A program made the position numbers and the translations under genes. This document shows, in pieces, positions 10,339 to 22,100 of a DNA stretch of 64,000 nucleotides. This stretch comes from Manduca sexta. Taxonomy: Eukaryota; Arthropoda; Insecta; Lepidoptera; Sphingidae. The notes beneath the pieces are model-generated. The model did not search any database. It was not told the origin of the DNA and was given only the letters and a program-made list of their open reading frames with translations. The DNA lies in assembly GCF_014839805.1 (NCBI RefSeq), contig NC_051126.1:8812609-8876608 (forward strand), read 5' to 3'. The stretch's first letter is position 1, and each line of letters begins with the position of its first letter.

Positions 10339-10842
10339 GTTAGTAACTGTTTTTACCGAAAATTAGCAAATATCTTTGTATAATTACTTTTTTGGATGTG
10401 TTTTTATCAATTAAAATGATATGTGGATCTGGTTTGTTAAGCTTTGGACCCTTTTAGGCGTGATTTATACACATTAAAATCATTATGTTTGTTTACACAC
10501 GAGCTTAGGGATGGGTGGGTGGATTTGTTTAGAAATTATTGATATCGATATTTTAACAGACGCCCGTTTATCAGTTACGGTTTTTGTCTTTGGAAAGAAT
10601 GTTAGAGCACACATCAATATTGTATTATTCAGAACGACAAACTAAGTGAAATTAGAATATTTTTTAAGATAACCAAAAAATTTAAAAACCAAGGCAAAAT
10701 GAATTGAGAATATTGAGCGACGTGATTGGAATCCTACACCAAATACATATTTCTTTACATTTTGAGAAGATATGCATAAACCACACGTTTAATTAACGCG
10801 AGTAAAGATAACTGTTTTCCAACAATATTCCCGATAAGTAAA
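10339..10842. other. AT-rich interval after the THAP exon, nothing recognised
   Basis: No coding exon, RNA or clear repeat seen. If the THAP exon is part of a working gene this would be intron. Confidence 0.4.
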
Positions 10843-11640
10843 ATAAAAAATAAAAATAAAATACTTTATTTATCACGTAGGCGAACAAAGTTGCACTTAT
10901 GATACGTCAAAACAAAGAACAAGAATAATTATTATTTCTAAACAACTATTAAAATCACTTATATAACTATGGAGATTTTAAATTAGGGATAAAGTTTATA
11001 CAAAAGACTAGGTACAAACCGAAGTAACCAGCTCGGGCTGGCAAGTAGGGGGAAATAGAAGGGTAACGCGTCGCGATCCTCACCGGTGAGGACATGAGCC
11101 CTAGCCTAGCTAACCTACCAGCCTTTCACTAGCTACCTAAGTGATGACTACCCGAAGAAGAAAGGCAGAAAGAAACTCCGGGCTTTCTTTTTGTCATCAA
11201 TTGTTCAGTACTTCTTTTGTATTTTTTCCAAGTCTTTCTTGTACATAGTCACAATAGTTATATAAGCTAATGCACGCACATCACCGTTAACATGGGATAA
11301 GATGAAATCCAATCGACTAAACCTGGAGCGGCATAAAATAAAATTAGCGATAGCAAATAAAAGAGAACATAGATTCATACTTAAATAACGGCGTACAGCG
11401 TGCATTCGCCTACATTTACAATCATAGTTTTCAATCATGAGAAAAGAAAAAAAAAATAGTGATATTGAACAGGCAAACACAACATGATCGGGTGGTCGTC
11501 TTTCAAAAATTACATTTCATTAAGATATGATATGATTATGTCAAATTAGAACTATAGAAATGTCATTATTATAAAAAAAAAAAGCATGTGAGACATGTAA
11601 CAAAAGACATTTTAGGCAGTTAATTAATTACTAATGTGTG

Positions 11641-14499
11641 CTAACATGGTGGGTCATTGTGTGCAGGACAAACTTTCCAAACCGTCTTATCATTAAGGTA
11701 ATCAGATACAGTATAGTATCCTTTACACATTAATTCACGCTTAACATAACACTTGAATTTTTGTTCGGTCAAATTGGTAACTTCGAAGGGAAGTTTATTA
11801 TAGAACTTAATGCTATTAACTAAGAAAGATTTATTGGTTTTACAGAGCCCATGATTAGGGACAACCAATTTATTTTTATTTCTGGTATTTAGACTATGCA
11901 AGTCACTGTTTTTAATAAAAGTACTAAGGTTTTTACGTACGTACATTATATTCTGAAAAATATATTCGGCCGGCAAAGTCAGTATATTCACCTCCTTAAA
12001 CATTTGCCTAAGGGAATCATGAGAGCGAAGGTTGTAAATAGCTCTAATCGCTCGTTTCTGCAAGATAAAAATGGTCTGCAGATCTGCAGCAGAGCCCCAC
12101 AGAAGAATACAATAGGACATAATGCTGTGGAAGTATGCAAAATACACTAGCCTTGCCGTAGCCACGTCAGTTAATTGTCTAATCTTCCTAATAGCAAACA
12201 CGGCAGAGCTCAGTTTACTAGACATTTTTTGAATATGGGGGCCCCATTGCAATTTACTATCGATTGAAACCCCGAGGAAGACCGTTGAGGGAACTAATTC
12301 TAATTTATCCCCATCTAAATCAATATTTAGTTCCTTTTTTTTATTCAGTAACGAAAATCTGACACATTTCGTTTTTGCGGCATTTAAAAGTAAATTATTA
12401 GAAGAGAACCAGTCAGAAATCAAACTAAGTACTTTATGTGGCTCACCGAGATTCTCATCCCTTCTATTTAACTTAAAAATTATCGAAGTGTCGTCAGCGA
12501 ACAATACTACATCTGCCATATTATCAACCATGTAAGGCAGGTCATTTATGTAAACTAAGAATAGGAATGGACCCAATATGGAACCCTGGGGAACCCCAAT
12601 TCTAACTGCGGACCCGGCAGAGGAGACGTTGTCGATAAATACTTTTGATTTCGACCTGATAAATATGAAGATATTAGTTTAAGTCCAATTCCTCTAATAC
12701 CATAATAATGAAGCTTTAAAATGAGGGTTTTGTGATCGACGCAATCGAATGCCTTGGAAAGATCACAAAAGACCCCTAGTGCATCCTGGGATCCCTCCCA
12801 AGCATCTAACACAGCTTTGACTAAAGCACGTCCAGCATCTTGCGTGGATCTGCCTTTTGTAAAGCCGAATTGTCTATTATGTAAGATCCCATTTTTATTA
12901 AAAACACCAGCATTTGGTTAAGCATTAGTTTTTCAAATACCTTACTTAAGGCTGGTAAAATAGAAATAGGTCTGAAATTAGAGGGGTGTTAGAACAACCT
13001 GCTTTAAAAATTGGTACTACTTTGCTAACCTTCATAAGATCAGGAAATATGCCGTCTCTGACGCAGCAGTTAAAGATTTCCGCAAGAATTGGGGCAATGT
13101 TGTCTATTACTGACTGCAACGCTTTAACAGATAAACCCCATAGGTCTTCAGTGCTTTTTATGTTTAAGCTCTTAAATACTTTTATTATATCAGAGTGCGT
13201 GACAAACTCAAATTCGAAATTTGGAATCGACAGATCAACATTTTGTTTTAAGAACGACTCAGCTGCCCCTGGTGAGGATGGCAGACATTTTGTCGTTTCA
13301 AAAGGTATGTTAGTAAAAAATGTTCAAAGTAATTAGCTATTCTATATTTATCTGAAACTAGCTCGTCATTAATGTTCAATAAAATCTTGTCATTAGTTTT
13401 ATTTTTGCCAGTTTCAGTATTAATAATTTTCCAAGTAGTTTTAATTCTATTATCTGAGTTTTTAATATGACTACTGATATAGGCAGCTTTAGCATACCTA
13501 CATACACGTTTAAAAATTTGAGAGTATGTTCTCACATAATTATTAAATTCGACATTGGGTGTAAAGGACCTTCTGTCATATAATTCATAGAGAACATCTC
13601 TACTACGTCTAATACCGTTTGTTGCCCAAGCACTGAATGATATTTTATTTTTTAGTGGCACTGATTTTACACTACATGTTTTATTAAATATGTTTGTAAT
13701 ACCATTTAATAATGTTTTAAACATATTATTTGGGTTGTCTGAACCGCAAGTCAGCATAGGCAACACCAAATTAAGCCTAGCACTAAATTTCTGTAGATTA
13801 TATTGGGTTAGGGGTCTAAATTGTACTATGTTCTTACTTCTATTGCTTTCACAATTCAGTTTGACCATTTGACATGTGTGGTCTGAGCGAACGCCAGCTA
13901 ATAATTCTTTAGAGTTAATTTTAAAATTTGAAATAACATCAATACAGGTAGCTGAAGTTGTAGTTAATCTAGTCGGCTCGAGAAATTGACAGTTTAGATT
14001 AAATGATTGAAGTAAATTCAAAAAGTCTTTTATCTGTGGAATCCACTAGCAAATCTATATTAAAGTCCCCACAGACTAAAACGTTATTATTCATTTTAAG
14101 TTTTTTAAGAATATCCTCCATTTTAGAAATAAATGCCAATATACTTGATGAAGGAGGCCTATATACACACAATATAATAAAACCACTGGTCTCTGCACAC
14201 GCGACCTCACACACTCGTTCTACAGAAAGTTTTACAATATCCTGCCTATCCTTGTGAGAGACACCATCCTTGATGAGGATCATGGTGCCTCCACCTTCTG
14301 CTGATATCCTAAAGAACGAGCTGGCGACTCTGTAGCCACTAACACTAAATGCCATTTTATCTGCTTTTAACCATGTCTCCGTAAAACATAAAATATCAAT
14401 ATTATATTTTTCTGCTAATAATTCTATGTCAAGTATTTTGCCAGAGAAACGATTTATATTTTGATGAGTTAATATTAAGTCACTTTTCTCTGTTGTCAT
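11641..14499 (-). pseudogene. Endonuclease-reverse transcriptase ORF2 of the non-LTR element, frameshifted
   Basis: The first segment (14499-13999) has endonuclease signatures: the THQNINRF opening, LCFTETWL, VCVYRPPSS-type block (ILCVYRPPSSS) and VCGDFNIDLL. The frame then shifts; 14021-13248 continues with the SDHTCQMVKL end of the endonuclease and the linker. After further breaks the RT resumes near 12900 with FGFTKGRSTQDA, then DLSKAFDCVDH (12812-12555). Another shift leads into 12576-11641, starting with the GPFLFLVYINDLP block and containing the catalytic FADDT box and an LLLNAAKTKCVRFS motif. No RNase H domain follows, which fits CR1/jockey-type elements and separates it from the LINE at 43348. 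The product copied its own RNA at chromosomal nicks; this copy cannot make a full protein. Confidence 0.8.
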
Positions 14500-15179
14500 A
14501 ACTAATTGTTTAAATTATTTACTACACTTATATTAGTAATACTACTAAAACATGTAGTAATGGAGGACTTCGTCATAGTACTTATGACTGAGTTAATATT
14601 AAATGCTAACAATGTAGCAATCTTAACTTTAACTAATTTTGACAGATACATAGTATCTCTAGTCAATGAAAATCTACAATTGTCTGTAAATTTATTTATG
14701 TCAAAAAATAACAGTTTATCACTATAGTGACTTACTAAAAATTGCATATGATTGTTTAACCCGTGAGATAGCTGAATGTTTGCCGGCAAACATTGACAGC
14801 TACGCGTGTGACGGAAAAATAACCTTATTATGTAGTATATAAGGTTATAATCCCGTGACACACGCAAATGTCATGTAGCTGTCTTGGCTCGCCGGCGATT
14901 CACGAGAGACCAAGAGTTAACATGTGAATGTGCTTATTTAACCTGTCTGGTACATTGGCCAGAAAGGGAAATGCACATAATATTACTTTTTTACAATTTA
15001 ATTTGGTCATAGAGGCAATGCTTTCTGTAATATCCCTTTTACATAAGTTCTCACTATTGCCCACTAAAAGAGCAATACAAGACTGAGAACTATATTTTTA
15101 CTTATTAAACATTTAACAATATCCTTATAGTGCATTCCTGACAGGCAGTTATTAGTAACAGAGTGCTCGAGACTGTTAC

Positions 15180-16822
15180 TTAGCAATGTACCAAAACCTT
15201 TCCTATGTTATCTGAAAATACCACCGTAGAAAATCCCGCACAATGGGTCTCTTCTTTAGCGTTACTCATATTGGTAGACTGGTGGTTTAACTGACCGATA
15301 CACTGAACATCACCCATGACAATCTTTTCTGTGTCAAGCAAAGACACAGTGCACTCAGATGCCACAGCAGTACTCTCTGACAAGTTTTTACAGTTATTAT
15401 TAATATTTGTAACATGATCTAACTGAGACACTGTTTTATTATCTAATTGTAAAAGAAGTTCATCAATTTTATTTTTAGAAGATATATATTTATTATATGT
15501 TAGGCTTAGAGATTCTTCCAGCATTCTAATTTCATTTAACAAATGCTGGGTGTCAATTTCATAAATCCTCTTGCTATCTTCTAATTTTATCTGGAAGTTA
15601 TTAAATTTATCTAATAAAGCCCTACGTTCCTTCCTTAAAGCTAAATTCTTGGCAAACTGTTTTTGGTTCTGGCTAAGTCTTTTATGTTTTTTAATAAATT
15701 TATTTAATTTTATATATTTAATTATCTTTTTATGACTCAAATTATGCACATTAGGTTGATTATTATTTAATAGTGAGTCATCCTCAGTAAGATCAATTGT
15801 TAAGGTAGGTTTCACTGGGTGCGGGTCAAAATTTCCACAAATTAATCTATACTATTATATAAAGCTGAAGAGTTTGTTTGTTTGTTTGTTTGTTTGTTTG
15901 TTTGTTTGTTTGTTTGTTTGAACGCGCTAATCTCAGGAACTACCGGTCCAAACTAAAAAATTCTTTTTGCGTTGGATAGCCCTTTATTCGTGGAGCGCTA
16001 TAGGCTATATATCATCACGCTATACCCAATAGGAGCGGGGCAGTAATGGCTAATCTCAGGAACTACCGGTCCAAACTGAAAAATTCTTTTTGCGTTGGAT
16101 AGCCCTTTGTTCGTGGAGTGCTATAGGCTATATATCATCACGCTATACCCAATAGGAGCAGGGCAGTAATGGCTAATCTCAGGAACTACCGGTCCAAACT
16201 GAAAAATTCTTTTTGCGTTGGATAGCCCTTTATTCGTGGAGTGCTATAGGCTATATATCATCACGCTATGACCAATAGGAGCGGAGCAGTAATGAAACAT
16301 GTTGCAAAAACGGGGAAAATTATGAGTTTTGAGAGCTTCCGTTGCCTGCGCTGCGTAAACGGTTAAAGTTATGCAACAATGATGTATGACGGGATTGTTT
16401 CACTTAAAAGTTCTAAATAATATAACAAAGTCCCCCGCTGCATCTGTCTGCCTTAACGTGTTAAACTCAAAAACTACCTAACGTATTAAGATGAAATTTG
16501 GTATGGAGACCGTTTGAGACCCTGGGAAGAACATAGGCTCCCGGGAAACTGCTATTTTTATAACGGAAAACTTTAGCCTGAAAAACTTTATAACGCGGGC
16601 GGAGCCGCGAGCAAAAGCTAGTTCAGTATATAAGCTTTGGTTCACCGCTGCCTCAGAGCACTCCTTTTCTACATTTAGATTATTTATAATGTTGTTGGCA
16701 CTATTTAATTCTGATTCTAAGTCCCTAATCCTACACAGAGCCGCCTCATATAAAGAACTACAGTGAGTAAAGGAATCTGTGACCGCTTGTAAAGTAAAAT
16801 AGTAATGATTATTATACTTCAC
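15180..16822 (-). pseudogene. ORF1 of the non-LTR element, interrupted by a Helitron
   Basis: The N-terminal piece (16822 to 16622) encodes a coiled-coil stretch with RIRDLESELNSANNIINNL. The frame is cut by the Helitron at 15846-16621 and resumes immediately beyond it, continuing from 15845 through IDLTEDDS, a basic segment and a long coiled coil to the stop at 15180. Bridging the insertion keeps one frame, so ORF1 was open when the Helitron landed. Proteins of this position act as RNA-binding chaperones in related elements; I see no zinc knuckle or RRM here, so the role is inferred only from position. Confidence 0.6.
15846..16621 (+). mobile_element. Non-autonomous Helitron with three internal repeats, nested in the LINE
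   Basis: The 5' end TCTATACTATTATATAAAGC follows an A; the 3' end CTAG precedes a T and has the GC hairpin GCGGGCGGAGCCGCG just inside. After the start comes a (GTTT)n run (about 15872-15920), then three ~123-bp monomers beginning near 15940, 16063 and 16185, and a unique 3' half. No coding sequence. Its insertion splits ORF1 of the surrounding LINE without target duplication, as Helitrons do. Confidence 0.9.
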
Positions 16823-16830
16823 CTAATAGT

Positions 16831-17682
16831 AATATTACTTTAATATATTGCTATGAATAAAATTAGAATTGTTACATAAAAGAATAGATAAACATAAAAG
16901 AAACAACATAAAGATGAAATGTAAGATATATTTTTACAATTGGCGGTCTTATGTTTCGAGCAACCTTTGCATGCACGGAAATAGATACATAATCATATTG
17001 TTGTTATGGCAAATAATTATTATAATTGATTATCTTAACCACCATTTTTACGGTCATTGATTTTAGTTTGCTGAACCATAGTTATGTTTCTCGATCAAAG
17101 AGCATAATAATAAAATAAAATAAAACCAACCAAATAATTGCTGGCTACGCTATCTTATTCCATTTATCATGTATTAAATAAATATCTTAATCTGTAACTT
17201 AATTTTTTAGCAAGGAATAGTGCAACATACAAATATATATCAAACACAACTGGATGTTTGTCACAACAGGTACTGCTTTGTTTAACAATTGTTACTTATA
17301 AATCAGTTTCAGTGTGTTTGTTTACATTATGGTTTGTTATATTTATATTATGGTAGTTCCTAACCCCTTTCGTATTTGATCTTTTTGGGGCTTGTTTGTC
17401 TCTCTTAATTCTTCGATGTCGATACAAAATTTTCGGTACTAGCATATCACTATTGTAAGGGGCGGAGTCGGCACCATTTTGTTCATGAAATGTGCCGCAT
17501 GTCACGTGACCATATTACCCATCCTCTATACTTCTGTTATCATTGGTGTTAACATTATAAAATATTGTAAATCGCGCATTGAAGCGCCCAGCCTCATTTG
17601 AAGTAGGACATAGTACCGGCTCAATGTTAGAAAGAATCTACTCTTATAAATTCTTTTTCATGTGATTTCCTACCCAACTCTA
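16831..17682. other. AT-rich interval, possible 5' part of the LINE
   Basis: No confident gene. A 69-codon minus-strand frame at 17296-17505 is basic but has no recognisable domain; it could belong to the 5' region of the LINE, whose upstream end I could not place. Confidence 0.3.
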
Positions 17683-17730
17683 CTGCCAACTTACTATAAA
17701 TCTTTTCCTCTCCAGGGACGTTATATATGA
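17683..17730 (+). repeat. Short relic of the 4-kb inverted-repeat family
   Basis: GCCAACTTACTATAAATCTT followed by TTCCTCTCCAGGGACGTT matches the inner part of the terminal repeat at 39468-39515 (GCCAACTTATTATAAATCTG). Only about 45 bp are recognisable. Confidence 0.45.
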
Positions 17731-19160
17731 TAACCTAAGAAATTGACATTACATCTCATTACGGGTTTGTTTTTTTTTAACTTATTCCCAGCCACGGACC
17801 CAAGTCCTTCAGACAAAAATTTATTTCATGTTTTTCCACTTGCAAATTTACGAAAAACGTTTTTTTTTTTATCAGATAATGACAATTTTATCAGAATAAA
17901 TGTATAACAATAAGTTTTCCGAATAAATGAAAATAATATTCTGAATTCAGGATATTGACGTCTTTGACCTTAATCCGTTTAGAGTTTGGAAAGTGGAGAC
18001 TAGACAGAAGCTTTTTACGTAACTAGTGGTCATAATAATATTTTTTGGGTACTATACTACCGGGTGACAATTATTAGGAGTCATTTATATAATTAATTTA
18101 TCTCCTTAACTTCTTATCTTTGCTTTCGCATTATATTTTGTGCTCCACTTCTATGTATATAATAATTTATACCTTATTTTTAATGTCAAACAAGAAATTG
18201 AAACGTATCTCATTCGTCTTATTTTCTTTCGGCAGGTGTTACCTTTTAACTAACTCCAGAAGAAGGAAATTACCTCAATTGTTTCTATTAAAAAGTTTAT
18301 TAAGCTTTTTATCGCCCTTTTAACAGAATTTTTAAAATATTATTATTTTAACACCGATGTTAATTAACTTACTCCCTTATTCATTGTCGCTTTTTTATCT
18401 AATAACGGAGCCTAATATGTTTCGGTTCTTTCCAAACCTCACCTAAAATTATTTATAGTATCATAATCGCTGTCTTACAAAATAAGCCACAAATATTTAT
18501 ATTTCGTCGGCATAATGTTGTTGGATATGATAATATGGCTATTAATTGATCATTCGAAATTACGAAACAGAATTACATAATACTTCTATAACTTAAGCGT
18601 AAGCGAAATGTATTATTTTACGAAAAAACATTAGCTGCTGTTAAACACTTTTGTTAAATAAAAAATTAAGGCGCTACCCATAGCAAAATGATACGCGAAT
18701 CGTATAGAACCTATCCATTAAAAATGTATAATAATTAAAAAAACATTATATTTGTACAATATCATTACTTTGGTTGCTTATTTTTTTTTAATATGTGGGT
18801 ATTCCTCTGTTATTCTCATAATGAAAATGACACTAAAATTGTTAATTATATGTATCTCCTCTTAAAGCACACATCATTATAATTTTGTAACCTAGATTAT
18901 GAAATTGACTATTTTATAAGGATTGTTTCGGTAATTAAAACATTTGAAAGGGCCGCCAAACATGGAATGCATTACTTTTAAATCGTTCACACCAATAAAA
19001 GAACACGTTTAAGATCTACACTACGAGTACCTAGTTTAATCCGAATTGGTCGTTCTCTATATCCCTCAGACATTATGATTCATTGTTGGACAGGATGCGA
19101 CAGCGTAACGGTCAGACATATTATTTATTTAAATAATACATTATTATTCCTGTAGTGACG
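17731..19160. other. Intergenic, AT-rich; upstream region of the CMP-sialate synthetase gene
   Basis: No gene, RNA or clear mobile element seen. The promoter of the gene starting at 19161 should be at the right end, but no core element is obvious. Confidence 0.4.
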
Positions 19161-22100
19161 ATGTGGAGCGAAGTATTTGTAATCTTGACTCTGTAAGTTA
19201 CGTAAACGATTTTCATATTGGATAAAGATATTTAGTACATATGTTTAAAGATGTGAATTTAATTAAATGTATTGTATGTTGTTAGCAGATGCATATTTGT
19301 TAGCAGTAGTCAAATAGGAGTTTTAATTCTTGCCAGAGGTGGTTCTAAGAGCGTTCACTTGAAGAACCTCAAGTTAGTGGGTGGTGTGAGTTTGGTGTGC
19401 CGTGCAGTAAACGTTGCAAAAGCTGCTGGATTTTTTGATGTTACGGTATCTACGGATCATCATTTAATAGCCTTGGAAACAAGGAAATGTTAGTTTTTTT
19501 ACCGATAACAATTATTATAAACAGGAATTAAAATATTGTCAAAATATAATCGTAAAAATGTTTTAGGTGATGCCACCATTTTCCATCGAAATAATACGAC
19601 AGCAAGTGACTGGGCACCATCGATTTGGGGAGCACAAGAGTTTTTGGACCACAGGCCTGATATTGATATTTTAATATTGATTCAAGCCACGTCTCCATTC
19701 ATTCACCCTGAACATTTGCGAAGTGCAGTAAAAATAATATGGCAACCCATGTCCTTTGATTGCGTTTTTTCGGCTACGAGGTAAATATATGGCCTTCGGT
19801 ATTTTTTTATATCTTTTACAATTATAAAGCTACAAAGTATGTTTGTATGTTCGATCGTGCTAATCTCAGGAAGTACTGGTACAAATTAAAAAACTCTTCT
19901 AGTGTTGAATAAACGTTGTTGCAAAAATATGGAAAAGTTATTCCTTCTGTTGCATGTACTGCAAAAACTGTTAAAGTTACGCAACAGTCATATATGACGA
20001 AATTGTTACTCTTAAAAAGTTCTAAAAAATATATTTTAAAACAAATTCCCTTGCTACATCTATCTGCCTGCCTGAACGCGATAAACTCAAAAAATACCCA
20101 ACGGATTACGATGAACATTGGTATAGAGATAGTTTAAGATAGATAGGAAGGACATTGGTTACTTTTATCCCGGGAAAATATATAGCGCGATTTTTATCCT
20201 GGAAAACTCTTTCACGCGGGCAAAGCCACGAGCTAAATATAATATATCCAGGCAGTGGCGGCCGTAGGGAGAGGGGCCGAAGTAGGCAATCGCTCAGAAA
20301 CTTGCACAGTGCCTTGGATGGTTTGTAGCACCTTACTTATGAAACTATTAAATCGGGAAGCTTTTTTTGATCCGCCTAAGGTCTCGTGTCAACTAAGATC
20401 ACCACTGTATATATGCAAAAGATTTATAGAACATTAAACTATTTCTGACTTTGTCCTTTTACTTTTTCGCTTTTACAATATTTTTGCACTGATTTGGATT
20501 ATAATTCTAAACTTTTTATAACAGCTAAACATGAATTGTTTTAAATAAACATGCACAGATGCGTTGCCTATCAACTAGTCTAATTTTATTTTATGATCTT
20601 GCCACATACCACCTTCTCTGCATATTTTTCAATGACTAAATTTCTAATTCTAAATATCGCCACCTATCGGGTCTAAAATACTCCTATCTTACAAGCTGGA
20701 ATTAATCAAATATTCAAAATTCAATTGAAATCGGTTAGGTTAGGTTATGCTTCCGGAGATTACGGTGTAACAAAAAAAATCTTTATACTTACGAAGTCAT
20801 CATTGAATTTTCCGACATTTTCACTCTTATTTCATTGATTTCTAAAAAATATTTCTTTATATCTATGTCCATCAGGATAATACAACTAACACAACAAAAA
20901 AGGAATCACCAAATAGGTCGAGCCAGGTATTTGACTGTTTGATTTTGTGAATTTTTAGTGTGTAATAAATATTTGTACAAAAAAGAAGTCCTTCTGTGAA
21001 AACAGTATTAAAATTCGATAAGAAATGAGGCAGTACTTAATTTACAAATATTACTATATGCAGATACGGGCGTGGAGTGCAGATATCGCTAAATCTCTTT
21101 CTTTCTCACGCATCGTAATGCCCGCTGACATCACATGAAAATATTTCGTTCCTTCTCTGTTTTTGACACTTACCTCTACTACCTAATTTTAATGGCTTAT
21201 AACTTGTGGATTTTTCATCAGTTTTCAATGATTTCTTCTATTTTAGAATTTATACCATACACATATTTTATAAAAGTTTAAAATAAAAAGAAAGTCAAAT
21301 ACCCTACTGAATTTTGTTTACATGATATATTTATTTAAATTGGTCATTGTTATTAAATGTTTTAAATCACAAATATTTTCATACTCATAGAATTAAAATT
21401 GTTTCTTATTGTTATAACTATTACTTTACTTTATCCCATTTTGCACATAAATGCGAAGGTAAGTGAATTAAATGTCTAGACATTTTCTACTGCTCAACAT
21501 AATAATGGTCCATATACATTTTACTGTCGATAAACAAAAATGTGCTTTGATTATAATATATTATGATTCTGGTTCATCCATGATATTGATATTTTATTAA
21601 GATCGTGAAATTATTTGTATCTTTTACAGAAGCTATAAGCTCCGTTGGCAACGTCATAGTGCTAGGCTTATACCGTTAAATTTCAATATAACGGAAAGAC
21701 CGCGGCGGCAAAATTGGAGTGGTGAATTGCTGGAAACAGGAGCATTTTACGTGACACGTAAATCTCTTATTATCGAAGGACTTTTTCAAAACAATAAGTG
21801 AGTTGTTTATAATTCCCACCAAAAATAAATATCATACGTACCATATTGGCAATTAGATTTATATGTAAGCATCTACTGAATATAGCTCGTAATTCTAATG
21901 AAATTATAAGGTACCTAAATATATATTTTCCATCCATAGTTAAATCTCAATTAGACAAAAAATATACTAAGATTAATGCAATTTTATTAAAACTGGGTGT
22001 AAGAAAATATTTTCTTCGACTTTATCCCTATTTAAACATACTGCAGTATAAGATATTTCAATATCAAACTTCAATAAATAGATTGAACATTCTCACTATT

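Larger units (their letters stand above)
10843..16830 (-). mobile_element. Decayed CR1/jockey-like non-LTR retrotransposon (about 6 kb with insert)
   Basis: Read on the minus strand: an ORF1 of coiled-coil type (16822 to 15180, split by a Helitron), an apurinic endonuclease (from 14499), a reverse transcriptase (to 11641), a 3' untranslated region, and a simple A/T 3' tail (AATAAAGTATTTTATTTTTA like) near 10843-10880. Frames shift several times in ORF2, so this copy is dead. The 3' end is fairly clear. The 5' end is not, and the element may extend toward 17.5 kb; no target duplication was found. Confidence 0.8.

Noticed and set aside
11896..12150. Plus-strand frames across the LINE (also 13690-13872, 14003-14257, 14506-14727)
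   Set aside because: Antisense shadows of the minus-strand endonuclease-RT sequence.
19272..19493. Start of CMP-sialate synthetase at 19272
   Set aside because: There is no ATG there. Splicing from the 19161 exon gives a proper start, a signal peptide and the right phase.
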